The notes beneath the pieces are model-generated. The model saw nothing but the letters and a program-made list of their open reading frames with translations, was not told the origin of the DNA and did not search any database. Below, piece by piece: positions 48,153 through 59,945 of a DNA stretch of 64,000 nucleotides; position 1 is the first letter of the stretch, and the number at the start of each line of letters is the position of its first letter. Source of the stretch: Apoda limacodes. Taxonomy: Eukaryota; Arthropoda; Insecta; Lepidoptera; Limacodidae. Both the position numbers and the translations under genes were made by a program. The stretch lies in contig OX291547.1 in the NCBI GenBank assembly GCA_946406115.1, positions 6,453,001-6,517,000 of the forward strand, written 5' to 3'.

Positions 48153-48440
48153 AAATTCTTGTATATATATATAATCTGAATCTCGGAAACGGCTCCAACG
48201 ATTTTTATGAAATTTAGTATGCAGGGGGTATCGGGGGCGATAAATCGATCTAGCTCGGTTTACGTTTTTGTTGTCAGGCAATGGTAAACTAAAAAATATG
48301 ACTTCCTGACATCTATTGCCGAGTAGTAATACTATTATTTTTACCGACAATGGCGTTGTTAAGCAACACTAAAGCTACTTGACAAAAGATGGCGTTGTTT
48401 AAAAAAACGAGCAAAGCTCAGTCTTTCAGATACTTATTAA
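48153..48440 (+). repeat. dispersed repeat, best-preserved sister of 24281-24595
   Basis: Shares CTGAATCTCGGAAACGGCTC, AAATTTAGTATGCAGGGGGT, GATAAATCGATCTAGCTCGG and AGATGGCGTTGTTTAAAAAA with the intron copy. Near its end, CGAGCAAAGCTCAG could fold into a short hairpin followed by CAGATACTTA. These endings are reminiscent of Helitron-like elements, but no terminal CTRR was established. Confidence 0.7.
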
Positions 48441-48627
48441 AATGACAAACACTTATGGGACTAAAGATGTTCAAGACTATCGTTACGAATAAATACCTCT
48501 CTCTCTATATTAATAAATTTAATTCAACAACATGAATATCTTTAGTAAAACTTCAATAAAATTAGTTATTTTTTTAGTATTGTAGCACAAAATTTTAAAA
48601 CTTGTAGAAATTTTAATTTGATATAAT

Positions 48628-48780
48628 TAACTGCTAAGTTTCTTGCCGGCTTTTATTAGTAGTAAACAACAATGTGAACCGGTAATGGAACATAAAGACA
48701 ATAAATAATAAGATTTAACTATTTAAAAGAGCTCTCAAAGGGTCAATTTAAATAAAGACACTGTTCATTTTAACTTAGTA
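48628..48780 (+). repeat. solo 3' end of the 20285-type retrotransposon
   Basis: TAACTGCTAAGTTTCTTGCC, AACAATGTGAACCGGTAATG and later short blocks match the 3' UTR of 21680-21860. It is truncated and diverged. Confidence 0.65.
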
Positions 48781-50469
48781 ACGGTTTAATGTGTTTTTTT
48801 ACACTGAAATACAAAGTTTTACAGGCCCAAGAGTGACACAAGCTACTTTTTACTTACTTTACTTTTTAACCAGAATAAGAGTTCCCACCGGAAGCGAATT
48901 TGCGAAGTTCGGTTTTCGTAGGGCACAGCTAGTTTTTAAATATATTTTTAATAGTCTCACCTCTGTGTGAATGCTTTGGACGTGTGTCAGGTTGAATGTG
49001 CTAAGCTACTGCATGTATGTATGTATGTGCTGCATGTATGGCTTCCTCGTCGACCATTATTAGTCCTATATTCATAATGCGATTATAAGTTATTAGTTAC
49101 GTAGGCAAGTTTGTTCTTATCTATTGTATACATGATTTATAGAGCAATTCAGAACATTGTAAACTCTGGTCAAAATCTTCTTCATTGGATGAACATACAT
49201 GCACTGTGCTTTTTAATTATTGACCATAGTCAATGGTAACCTGAAAAAAAACAAACATCTCGCACCTTCGAAACCCTCGCTCCGTTTAAGCTTCTAAATA
49301 TTTTCTTCTTTTTAGAGTTCCGTACTTAAAGGTTGCCTACGGAGCCTTGTTGATAAGCAAGCCTACTCTGACTGTCTGTCTGTCTGTCCGTCCAACATTT
49401 AAAGAGCTAAAATATATTTTAAACCGAAGATGGTAGAAGCCTGCAATTTTCACAGAATATAATATGCCTACGCTGACTGTGATTATGGCGGACTCCTGAA
49501 AAATAATAAAAAAAAAACAAAATGTAAAAATCTTAAGGGGATCTCCAAACAAGAACCATTGTTTTCTTAGTTAATGTTCAAGGACGTTATAGAACGTCCT
49601 TGTTATAGTTCAATCGTGACAAACGTTCAGTGATTGAGAACAGCATTTTGTTTGTTATATTACATATTAATCAATAGAGAACAAACTCTAACTTTATATT
49701 GTTGGCTCCAACGTATAAAACAAATTGTGAATGTTATAGCCTAAAATGCAAAAGCGCCATCTAGCGAAAATTATCCAGATTAATTGTTTTGTGTTGTGTG
49801 TTGTTTATTTTTTTTAACAGTGATCAAGTACCTATATATTAAAACAGAATGAATTAAAAAGCCACAAAAAAAAAAAACAGAAACATCTTATATGAGATAA
49901 GTGCTTATACAACAAATACAGTTCGAACTGGCTATATAAATAATTTACAAATAGTATTTAAATTTGAAGTAAATCACTACATTAAAAATAACTATGAATA
50001 ACTTATATAAAAAGAAAAACTACTTTAAATAAAACTAAACAATCATATAAACCTGGTCCGCGTGGCATGGTACCAAGAATAACCATAACCATCAGGAGGA
50101 CTGTAAGCCTGTTAGTTACCTTAGCGGTATATAAAAAAAAGTAACCTAGGGTAACCGACGAAGTTTCCCTTAGCCAGGTGGCTAAAATAGCTAGAAGCGA
50201 TGAGGCGCAGTACCATAAGCAGCTACCTCCACCCCTGCCATACAGGAATTTAAGAACGAAGTGAAATATCCGGCTTACAATTACTTCCATGGATTTATTT
50301 TGGTTTACAGTTGAAATATTGGAATCTTATTACAATCTAGCCAGGAAAGCTAATTAGTAATTTGTCTTTAAATCAGTTTTATAAAATGGTATTCAACATC
50401 TTAGACACTTTGTTCTTGTGTTCTTTATTGATAGCACTAGTATGTACTTTGCAATTAAAGCAATTATAA
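48781..50469. other. unassigned sequence with small repeats
   Basis: 49017-49045 carries (ATGT)n; 49311-49400 is a piece of the AGGGTTCCGTA family (AGAGTTCCGTACTTAAAGG, CTGTCTGTCTGTCTGTCCG). 50040-50290 is slightly richer in GC and may be a retroelement piece. No gene is supported. Confidence 0.45.
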
Positions 50470-50745
50470 GCTTTAACTTCAGAAAAAACTTTTTGATTCA
50501 TAAATTCTCTAGATGTAGCGGCTAGCTTGCGGTGGCTTTGTTTTCTCTACATCTATTTCCGCCATTTCAATTGTGTTTTGGTGAGTTTATTTGTTTATTC
50601 ACCTTATATTTTTATTTATTTATTCTTAAATGTAAGAAAAAATATTGTGTTTAATACGGGCAGTACGGATATTATAAACCCCAGTAATTAAAGCCTTTTC
50701 GGCCTTAGGCTTCTAAATAGCCTTTTGTTACTAATTTTACCTTTT
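50470..50745 (-). repeat. dispersed repeat, reversed copy of the 47400/42740 family
   Basis: On the minus strand it reads GAAGCCTAAGGCCGAAAAGG, AATAAATAAATAAAAATATA, GGTGAATAAACAAATAAACT, CACCAAAACACAATTGAAAT and AGAGAATTTATGAATCAAAA, in that order. It is the only copy holding both halves without interruption. Confidence 0.7.
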
Positions 50746-53700
50746 TACCCATAAGAAGACGATTGACGCTAGTTCAGTATAAAAAACGCTGCTTTCATAA
50801 AGTAGAATTTTGTACGTCACATTTTATGAAGCTTACGCGTAGAGCGCTTACGTTTTTGGCTGGTTTTTTCATGTTTTTAATTAATAAAGAAAAACTAGTC
50901 TCCGATTTTTCTTTCAATATGAAATAACACCTAATTAACGAATTGAAAAAAAATTGGGTTCCGTGACAAAATATCAAGATCTAATACAAGTAAATTGAAT
51001 TTTTAGTACTTTTTTGTCATTATTTTTTCTAATTTATGAAGATTTTTAAAATTCTATTCGGTTTTTCTTTTAAATTAGTTCTTCTCCTAACCTCTGTATT
51101 TTTCTGTGATATGTAGTATCTACCACTTCTTTTATTTAGAACAAGTAACATAGACTGTGTTGGGATATTAGGGTATATCGTCGTCTACCATTGTGTACAC
51201 AACATTTGTAGTTTTAATGACATGGATCCGTGATAAAAAAAACAATAACTTGTGTAACTAAAATATTTTTCGTTATTTAATTTACTACGGAAAGAACACA
51301 TTTTACAGAATGTTAGGGTTCTAGACAGTATCTACAAAAAATGTACACTATGTGAAACTTATCAAATACTTTTTAATTTACAAATTAACAGAGAAAATCA
51401 ATATTCAAGTTCAACAAGATTAAGTTAAGCTTTATTTTCATTATTTAACTTAAAAACTAATTAATTATTTACATTACTTATTTTTTACAGGGTCATGTTT
51501 TTTTATTTATTTCAATCCAATGTGTCATATTTTTTGGCTAACAAATCTGACAATATTTTTTCCATAATCTTATTTGACATTATCAAAATATTGTCAGAGA
51601 AACTTTCTTATGTAAATGAGTTATTTGCATTGCTTATTTACGAATACTCGTGCGTACAATATATCACAATAGTAGCTTATTTACTACAGATTTTTTTTTT
51701 ATAAAATATTTGTTCAAGTTCGACGCAACAATTACGTATATATGAGACATTATTGTTTTTGGATGGCATTTCTGTCATGCATTGTAAAACTAATTCTAAA
51801 ATTATATTTACATAAAGCATTTTACACGGAAAACGCAATGGAAGACAGCGTTCCATTGTCTATTTAAAACAATAACAGAATTATCACATAAAATAATCTA
51901 ACGGTACCTTGAAATCACAACTCTTAAAGTTAAATTGTTCCCAATTATAAAAAAAATACGTCAAAATTCGACGTTAAACAAAACACGACAAAAACAAAAA
52001 AAACATCAGGTAAACAATAGGTAACATTCGAAAGAAATTGTTTAAAGCATTTCGACAATTTTTATCGTAACTACTCTATATGTCGAACAACATATTGGTA
52101 ACTTTAGTTTTATCGAAGTACATATACCTTTACTAATGACAAGTTTTCATATTGCATTGTTACATTTACGTAGGTGCATAAAGAATACAATCAATCGTAT
52201 CAAACCTTGGTCTTTTATTTAAAGTGAACTTACTTAGGGCAAAAATAATAGAAAATTGTACAATATGAGTATTAATAACAGAAGATAAAGAAATTCGAAC
52301 ATTTTTAGTACCAACGCTTCTAAATCTACACATACAATTTTAATTTGATTAATTTAACAGTTTCTTTTGACAATTTGATAAAAAAGGATATTTGACAATG
52401 TTTTAAAAAAAAGTTTCTAAATGATATGGATTTTTTCAATTTTGCTTAATCTATTAACTATAAGGTATACTTTACTATTTTATAATGTTACAAATCTCGT
52501 GTTAAAGGTCGGGTCTTTACATTGAATTAAACAATTCGAAATTAGTTAACAATTTCTCAGTTAAGAAATATTTAAATATATCACTATAACAGTTTAGAAA
52601 TAACTGGCCATATTGACGTGTTGTTCAAAAAGCAAATTTCGACTCTAGTCCTCGAACACTATAAAAACATAAATGAAACGTTTACTATTCTGCAAACAAA
52701 AAGTTTTATAACATTAATAAGAAATAAAAAAATCAAAGAATAATGAAAAAAATCTGTTGAAATAATGAAAATGATTAAGGAGAAATAAAATGGAAGCTAG
52801 TAACTAAATCATGAGATTAGACTGGTACCTACAAACGACAAGAATAACAATCATATATATTCAGGTCCCTTTAATTTTCTTACATTGTATACACCAAAAC
52901 ATCTATAATGCTTTAGAAATCTTTGGTGCTCATCCACATTACGAAAATCAGTTAAAACGAACGGAAAGTAAGAAATATCGAGTATAAATATAATTTATTA
53001 CGAACACATTTTTATTGTCTACTTTAGAAAATTATAAAAAAATTATAAAAACTATGTTGAGATTGTAAGTGTCGGAAAAAAAGCTGCGAAATGTTGTCAG
53101 ACAATTGAATTGGAACAAGAGTCTAATGAAAATAAAAAGTTTATACAACACAAAGCATTAAAATATGCTAGCGTTGTTTGAATTGAATAAATCGAAGAGT
53201 AACAACAGTGATGAATGAAAGCACCAAAAATTTTCAACTATTGATTTTAAAAATCGTATTAACATAATTCTTAGTTCCAATCCTGACTAGACTTATTTCC
53301 TGTGTACTTTGTGCTAAGCTTGACAAGGCAATGGTAAACCTGTTCTTCAAGTCGCCGCCACATTATGCCAAGATACCGATTTAAATTAGGAGGTAGTTAA
53401 TGTCACGTACCTACTTCCACAAGTCTCACACTTCGCAACTTTTCATTGACATATATATCTATTTTCTATGCTTAAGGAATTAATGTGTCGGTGGCTTTTA
53501 AATAATATTTACCTTAATGAAATACATCTTTTAAAATAAATACTATCTCGGAAGGTATTGGTCCCGAATTATAATTTTTAAACAAATTATAAAAGCTTGG
53601 ACCCTTTCGGCAAAATGTGATTTTATATTATCATCAGTATCCCATCCGCAGCTACCTTCTCCTGCGAATGAACTATCTTATTAATCGCTCAGCGATATCA

Positions 53701-53823
53701 CATATCCTAAATCTAACACTTAAAAAAATATCCTTCTTAAACACATATCACAATTGGGCTCTCTATTAGAGAAAAAAATCTATGTCCAATATTACGCGAA
53801 TGTACGGGTCACGTAAGCATGCG
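50746..53823. other. 3' flank and probable 3' UTR of ken
   Basis: AT-rich DNA with no frame of interest. The ken 3' UTR must occupy the upper part, read leftward from 53823. Several minus-strand AATAAA signals occur (one near 53010), but I cannot tell which is used. Confidence 0.45.
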
Positions 53824-56727
53824 TCATTCGTGTAGGTTTTTGCTGAGTAGCAAGCTATTGTGCGGGCCTGACAAATGTCTTATAAGTTCCGGTAATGCTT
53901 CAAATGTCAGCTGGCAGAAACAGCAATTGAAGCGACCAGGGGTATTGGTTCGTCCATCGTTCTCACTCGAAGATATCACGTTCCGATGAACAGAACATAA
54001 ATGTTTTAACAAATGGGCTTTCTGCTTGAACATGGCGACACAAAGTCTACAAGCGAACGGTTTTTCTCCCGTGTGAACCCGAAGATGTGTCTTGAGATTC
54101 CAAGACATACCAAACTGTTTACCACAGTACTCACACCGATATTCTCGCACTGGCGCTTGTTTACTTGAACCTTGCTCATGTTCTGATGATGGTGGCTCAT
54201 CGCCGCCCATCTGTGGTTGACAAAGCCAAGAAGGACCCCAAGAACCTGCACTTGGAGGACGGTATTTTAAAGCCTCTTCATGAGTGGCTGCAGGAGGTGT
54301 TATACTTCTTTCTGGCATAAATGGAGGCGCAGACGCACTTATAGGATGCAAAGCCCCTAGTCGAGCGCTTGTAACACTAGCTCCTGGTCCTTGTGCATAT
54401 CGTAAATGTGAAATTTCTTCCAAGTAGCTCGGGGGGAATGATACGAAGGGAGGATTTTGTGAGGGTGAATTATGGAAACCTGGTCGTCTTTTTCGATGAG
54501 GTGTAACAACGTAATTTTCTGGAGAAGTTTGTACCAGTGACATTAGGTCTTGGTCGGGAGGTTTAAGGTGCGCATAGTCCTCCAATTTGACAGTTCGCAA
54601 ATCAAGTTCAGGAGGTTCCAAATAATGAGACTTTCTTTTAGCCCTTTCAATACCCCGACTTAAACGATCATTCAGTAATTGTCTTCTAAATACTGTTTCT
54701 TGTGGTTGATCTTCTTGGCTTGATGAAGTAGATCTCCTCCTTTCAATATTCTGCAAAAAATAATTTATTATTATGGAAAATCTAATTATTTAATAAAAAT
54801 TCTAGAATTCTAGAAATCTATACAGATCAAATTTAGAATTATTTTATCTTCGTAGATTAAAGCCAAACAATTTATTACGTTAAACCGCACAGTTAAACGA
54901 AGGATGTTTACGCTATTGTTCAAAGCCAACATATACTTTAATGGACAGGTCGAATATATAATATTTTGTAATATTTACCTTTGCTGCGACTGTCTCAACA
55001 TCTACATCCTGTGAATCATCATGTTCGCTTCCAGTGTTTTCAGAGTTCCTGGCTACAGACAAGTTTACGGGATTAGAAGAACTTCTTCGTCGTTCTGATA
55101 GTCGGCTGCATTCCTTATCCCTGTTTTCAACATCATGGTCTTCTTCATCTCTTTCATCGTTACTACTGTTCGACATATTTTCTTTCTTTATGCTTAGTGA
55201 TTCTGACTCTCTTCTGTCATTTTCCTTACTGAACCCTGCACTAGGAGTAACCCTATCACTTTCCGAATGAGATGATCCTGAAGGCGCATCATGTTTACTG
55301 CTCTCATTGCTGTTGATATCTGTTTTGTAATTTTTGGTTTTTAGCCTGTCACAAGATTTGTTCCGTTCTGCTTGCTGTCGTTCTTTAGTAGATTTCCATA
55401 CATCAGATTTGATTTCTAATAGTTCAAAAAGTTCTTGCATGTCATCAATTTCTCCAGACTGCAATATTAAAAAATTAAAACATGAGTATAAAAGCCTGAT
55501 TTTTTTTTGAATTGTGCCTTAATAGTGATGCGAAAAAAATCGATTTTTAATTGAGATGACAAAAATCGAAACGATATTTACCTCTATATATGCTTGACCG
55601 CTGTATAAGAACATAAGAAGGTGCCTCATAAGAGTGCTCTTGATGCCAGACATGTGAATGGTGACTGGGTTCTCTATTGATGGTGTATCATCGAGTATTT
55701 TCCTGGAATCGAAATTAAACATTTACGTAAGTATAGGTAAGTAAGCTTATGATTTATATCATTTCAAAGAATATTATTTATTCAAATACAAATTTAGAAG
55801 CTTAAAATGACCTTCACGTGAGATCCGGCTTGTCATTTTTCTCGCTGTGATAAAAAGACATAATGGAGATGATGTCATTTCTGTAGACGGCGGCAATATA
55901 TTACTTTTACCCAATGGGATTTTTGGATGTACTAAAATTACTCTATTCAAATTAATTTATTATTCATGTTTTTTATGGTATATAATTATGATATAGCTGC
56001 GTCGATGTAACTTGAGGAATATTTTTGTTATTATCTTTTGGATGTAGTAGTAAAGTATTTTTAAAAAGTATTCATTCTTATAGATTCGTATTCGAAACTC
56101 AGTTGGGAGTCATCCTGATCCTGCTTGCAGGACCAAGGGTTCGATCCCTGCTCAGGATAAACATTTATGTGACGATAATTTGTGTTTGTCATGTGTCTGG
56201 TGGTTCTCTATGTGTATAAAAGTTTTTCTATTACTTGTCTGGTACCCATATAAAAGTGGATAAAGGTACAAGGCTTGGACTAGATGGTGCTACTAATTAA
56301 TTTTCATAGCATGGTTTAACTTCTGCACTGACAAATGCACAGCATGTAAAAAAAATTTGAATAAAAAACTTTAAATGATTTGATAGAACATAGTAAATTT
56401 ATAGTCAAATTTAAATTAAAGGTGTTATTATATAGCCCGGAAGTCTTAAATCGTGTGCAACAGTTTAGATTATCTTTTCTAAGTAAGTCTTAAGAGAATC
56501 TGAGTCGGTATTCTTTTATCTGTGGTCGGAGTATGAAAATGGAATACGGACCTGATAAGTGGGCTGGCGGCGGCCATGACGATCCGGTGTGCAGCGAGGG
56601 GCACGGCGTCGTCGCAGACCAGCACCAGGTCGGAGTAGCGGGCGCCACGCCACGCCGCCCCTACCTCGCTCAGGATGCAGGCGTGGTGCTTCCCGTACGT
56701 CAGCGTTAGCAGGCCCTCACCCATCAT
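53824..56727 (-). CDS. ken: BTB zinc-finger transcriptional repressor Ken (ken and barbie)
   Basis: Four coding exons: 56552-56727, 55582-55702, 54979-55458 and 53824-54750, giving 567 aa (Drosophila Ken is about 600). The BTB/POZ domain spans about residues 9-125 ([53 protein letters not shown]). A Ser/Glu-rich region follows. The block [17 protein letters not shown] (336-352) is a Ken hallmark. Three C2H2 fingers lie at about 464-486, 492-515 and 534-556, the first two ([36 protein letters not shown]) nearly identical to fly Ken, and the protein ends SKNLHE. In flies Ken is a nuclear repressor related to BCL6 that dampens a subset of JAK/STAT targets and is needed for genital development; that role is inferred here. 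All junctions are GT-AG and keep frame. The first Met follows the acceptor by seven bases, so a non-coding upstream exon must exist. Confidence 0.95.
56098..56285 (+). mobile_element. tRNA-derived SINE fragment in ken intron 1
   Basis: Contains GGTTCGATCCC, a perfect pol III B box, followed by the tRNA-unrelated body (GACGATAATTTGTGTTTGTC, ATGTGTCTGGTGGTTCTCTA, ACTTGTCTGGTACCCAT) known from tRNA-type SINEs of moths. The A-box half is missing or decayed. It lies antisense to ken. Confidence 0.7.
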
Positions 56728-56734
56728 TCCAGCA

Positions 56735-59700
56735 CTAGAAAAAAAAACAATGGCCTTCATTAGTTGTGTATGTAGCGTAAAAAAGTAGCAATCTAATTAC
56801 TTTAGTGCTGATTGGATCCAAGTTATAGGAATTCATATTTCTATGCATATCGTCACAGTTTCAATCCCCCCGGGGGCAACTAGCGGCTAGACATACATCT
56901 AATGTTCTTATGTGGAGTACAGCCCCCCTCAGCACGCCACGTCACGTCACGCCAGTCCTGCGTGGCAGGTGGTGAGCCCAACGCAGCAACACTGCTTCCG
57001 ACAGTGTGTCTGTAGTAAGGCTTTGTATATGTAAATCTCTATATTAAGAAATGGTTAATAGATAGAACACATATAGATAGATGATAGATGATGATGATAG
57101 ATGTTTAATATTAGATCAGGGCTAGAATAAAGAGATGAAAATAATAACTCCTTTGCCAGTTGTTGACGAACTCGTTTCTTATTCATTAAATCAAAATTAA
57201 AAAATCATTTAGTTCTTCCGTAAATGATTCAGTCACTGGCATTTTACTGGTTTCTAGATAACCTCAAACTCCTTCTAGCTAGTTTTATTGATTCTGGAGT
57301 GCCTAATAGTGTAAAATTGACAGTTTCATTCATATTAAATGTGATTAAATTATAGGCATCTATTTAATAACAAGTGAGACATGTTATATAATTATATTTT
57401 ATTATTATTTTGCTAGAAAAACAAGTGCTATTAACTTAAGGCTAATTGCAGACTGCCCACAAGAATGAAATCACATTTGTTACGCTACGTTGGTCCTAAT
57501 TTAGGTCCACTACTTCGACTCCACTGTTTTACACTGTTGATCCAATCCTTGCCTTCTCTAAGTATAAGTGTGTGAACTAGCAGTTGAAATGGATGTGAAA
57601 TCAGTAGTAGAATACCTAATCATAATTATTACTGTATTGTGACCATGAGCAGGAACACTACTCGCACATACATTTGAGACTAAATAATTTAGTTTAATTG
57701 GGAGCTGAGGTAAATTGTAGTTTCGTGATCAGAGCTCAACTAACGCACGAGAACCGAACGAGTAATGTAATACACACGAATCAAGTGAAACCATCAGGTT
57801 CAGAAGTTTATCATGATATTCTCGGTTCTCTAATCATAATCAGACTGAAAATTATCGACCTACTGGAAGGCAAGGTTGTTGTGAGCAGTGGAGTGTTACA
57901 AACTTAATTTTACCACCAACCACTAAAATTGTTTACAATAATTAAACCTTAATTCTAAAAACGGCATACAATAGCAATTATTCGACAATTGAACATTAAT
58001 TTCTTAACCAAATTAAAAAAGGTTAAAGGTGTAAAGAATTTAAATGAACGTGAATAGATTGATGTGTTCTTGGACTGCCAAAAATAGACAGAAGTCCTAG
58101 TCGCAGGTGCTAGAAAGCCTGTTGCAATACAACCTTGGCCTGATAAAGCATCGCAATGAGCTATTAGCGTTGCGATAGATGCGCAAGATCGTTTAAAAGA
58201 CGATCAACAAACGCTTCTTTTGCATTGTGTTGGCGTTTAGCAAGAGTGGGGTCACTGCCGAAGGAATCTCGCTCATTGTTGTCGACAACTGTTGTTCTAT
58301 TGTTACACAGTTTCGTTTAAAAGTCATATTTAATTGCGGAGGCTGGGATGTAGAGTGCAATGCGAGAAAGAAGGCCTTCTCATGTATTCTGCACAATTTT
58401 GGAATGTTCTTGCACACTGTGATCTTTATCGCTTGCAGTGTCACGATTTTGCAATGATTTTGGTTTTGGTTGTGACTTTAATGTTGGGATTGTTGTAAAA
58501 TACAAGGTTGCTTGCAACTATTCTCTTGACAATAAGATAAGGTGTTTAAGAATATTAAATATTATAGGTATGGCTGGCATGCATATATACATATCTGCTT
58601 TCTTAATAAATGTGTCTAGAAAACCAGATTTTTCAATGTATAAAATAGCTATAGCACATTGTAATAATATATTTACCTAGTGACTGATGGATTGTTTATA
58701 TTGTGAAACTTGTAAGTTCTGATCTTGTTTTGATAAACCTTATATTATAGTATTATATAATCTGTGCTTATACTAATATATAATTATAAATAAGGTAATA
58801 CGTAAGCGCACCTTTGAGAAAAGGCCGCCTATTGTCCTTTTTTTTATTTTAAGGCATGTTTACGAATTATTGAATTTTTTCAAGTTATGTACAATATTTA
58901 TTTTGTTTGTCCGGAAAAGTAGTTTCATTGTTTTATTATTCATTTACTATAATTTGTTGATAATTTCTCTACCTAAAAATATTTTATTTGTAAATTATGC
59001 CAGTGATGTTATCCATAAAAATTTAAACATAAACAGTTTTTTTATTTTTTGCATAAATTATAAGTCAAAGAAAATAATTATAAATTAATTTTCCATTACC
59101 AACAAGCAATAATTTTGTGTAATGTAAAATGTAAGACACTTTTTGTTTATGTAAATTTAATGTTATTGTTTACAATTTTTTACAATTAACTTCGATTCAG
59201 AATACCGAAATTAAAATTTACACAAATAGCTTAAACTTTGTTAGCCTGGCGTTGTATAAAGATTTCAATTAATATGCTAATTCGTTTGCATTGCTAAACA
59301 AAGCAAATTACGAGGCCAACAAACATTTCCTTGATGGAGGGAAATATTTATTATGAGTTGAGTATGATTTTGTATGAGAGTGAGTAGTTTTTTTTGCATA
59401 GAACTGCCTGAAAGAAAAATATGCGAGACATGCATAATGATACAAGAGAGTTAAGCGTGTAATTACTATAGCTCACGACTAATACGAGTGCCATATACAA
59501 CATTTTTCAGCATACTTGCTCGCGTGAGAAATTATTAACTAGAAAATAGTTTACAATTAGAAAGTCGTTGCATGCAGTCTGACACTGTTAGTAATATCGT
59601 TCCTATTGTTATTATTTAATGCAAGGAAATTGAATAAGTAAGACACAGAATTATGGATCTTGTAATACGGTAGTATTTGTTTTTAATACCTCGTACCTAA

Positions 59701-59783
59701 TTGCATTAATCTATATTATTAATATTTAAATATCTATATACTTCAATGTTATCAGTCCTATTTGAAATATATTAAAGAATACC
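56735..59783. other. upstream region of ken, no coding exon seen
   Basis: 56880-57010 is locally GC-rich with TGACGTGACG-type repeats on the minus strand. A (GATAGAT)n-like tract lies at 57060-57105. Short open frames elsewhere lack any support. This stretch is probably intronic or promoter DNA of ken. Confidence 0.4.
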
Positions 59784-59945
59784 AAAGGTGACAGAGTTCA
59801 GTAACGAGGTCATGGGAGGTGCCTGTAAAATTGGGCATTCTAGAGAGTGCGGCGTATTTCCAGGGCAAGTTGGCTGCGCGGGCGCAACGGAGCGCAACAG
59901 GCTCGCCCGCCATTGTTGCTGTGAACCCATACGAGACGCGCCACT
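59784..59945 (-). other. candidate upstream (5' UTR) exon of ken, CpG-rich
   Basis: On the minus strand, an acceptor-like TGAATTGCAG is followed by a CpG-rich stretch (GGCGGGCGAGC, GTTGCGCCCGCGCAGCC) and a possible donor TTTG/GTATTC at about 59784. It lies about 3 kb upstream of the ken start codon. Its composition differs sharply from neighbouring AT-rich DNA. It could equally be a conserved regulatory island or part of an unrelated repeat; transcript evidence would be needed. Confidence 0.25.

Noticed and set aside
57698..57907. 69-codon plus-strand frame upstream of ken
   Set aside because: No recognisable content; length is within chance expectation.
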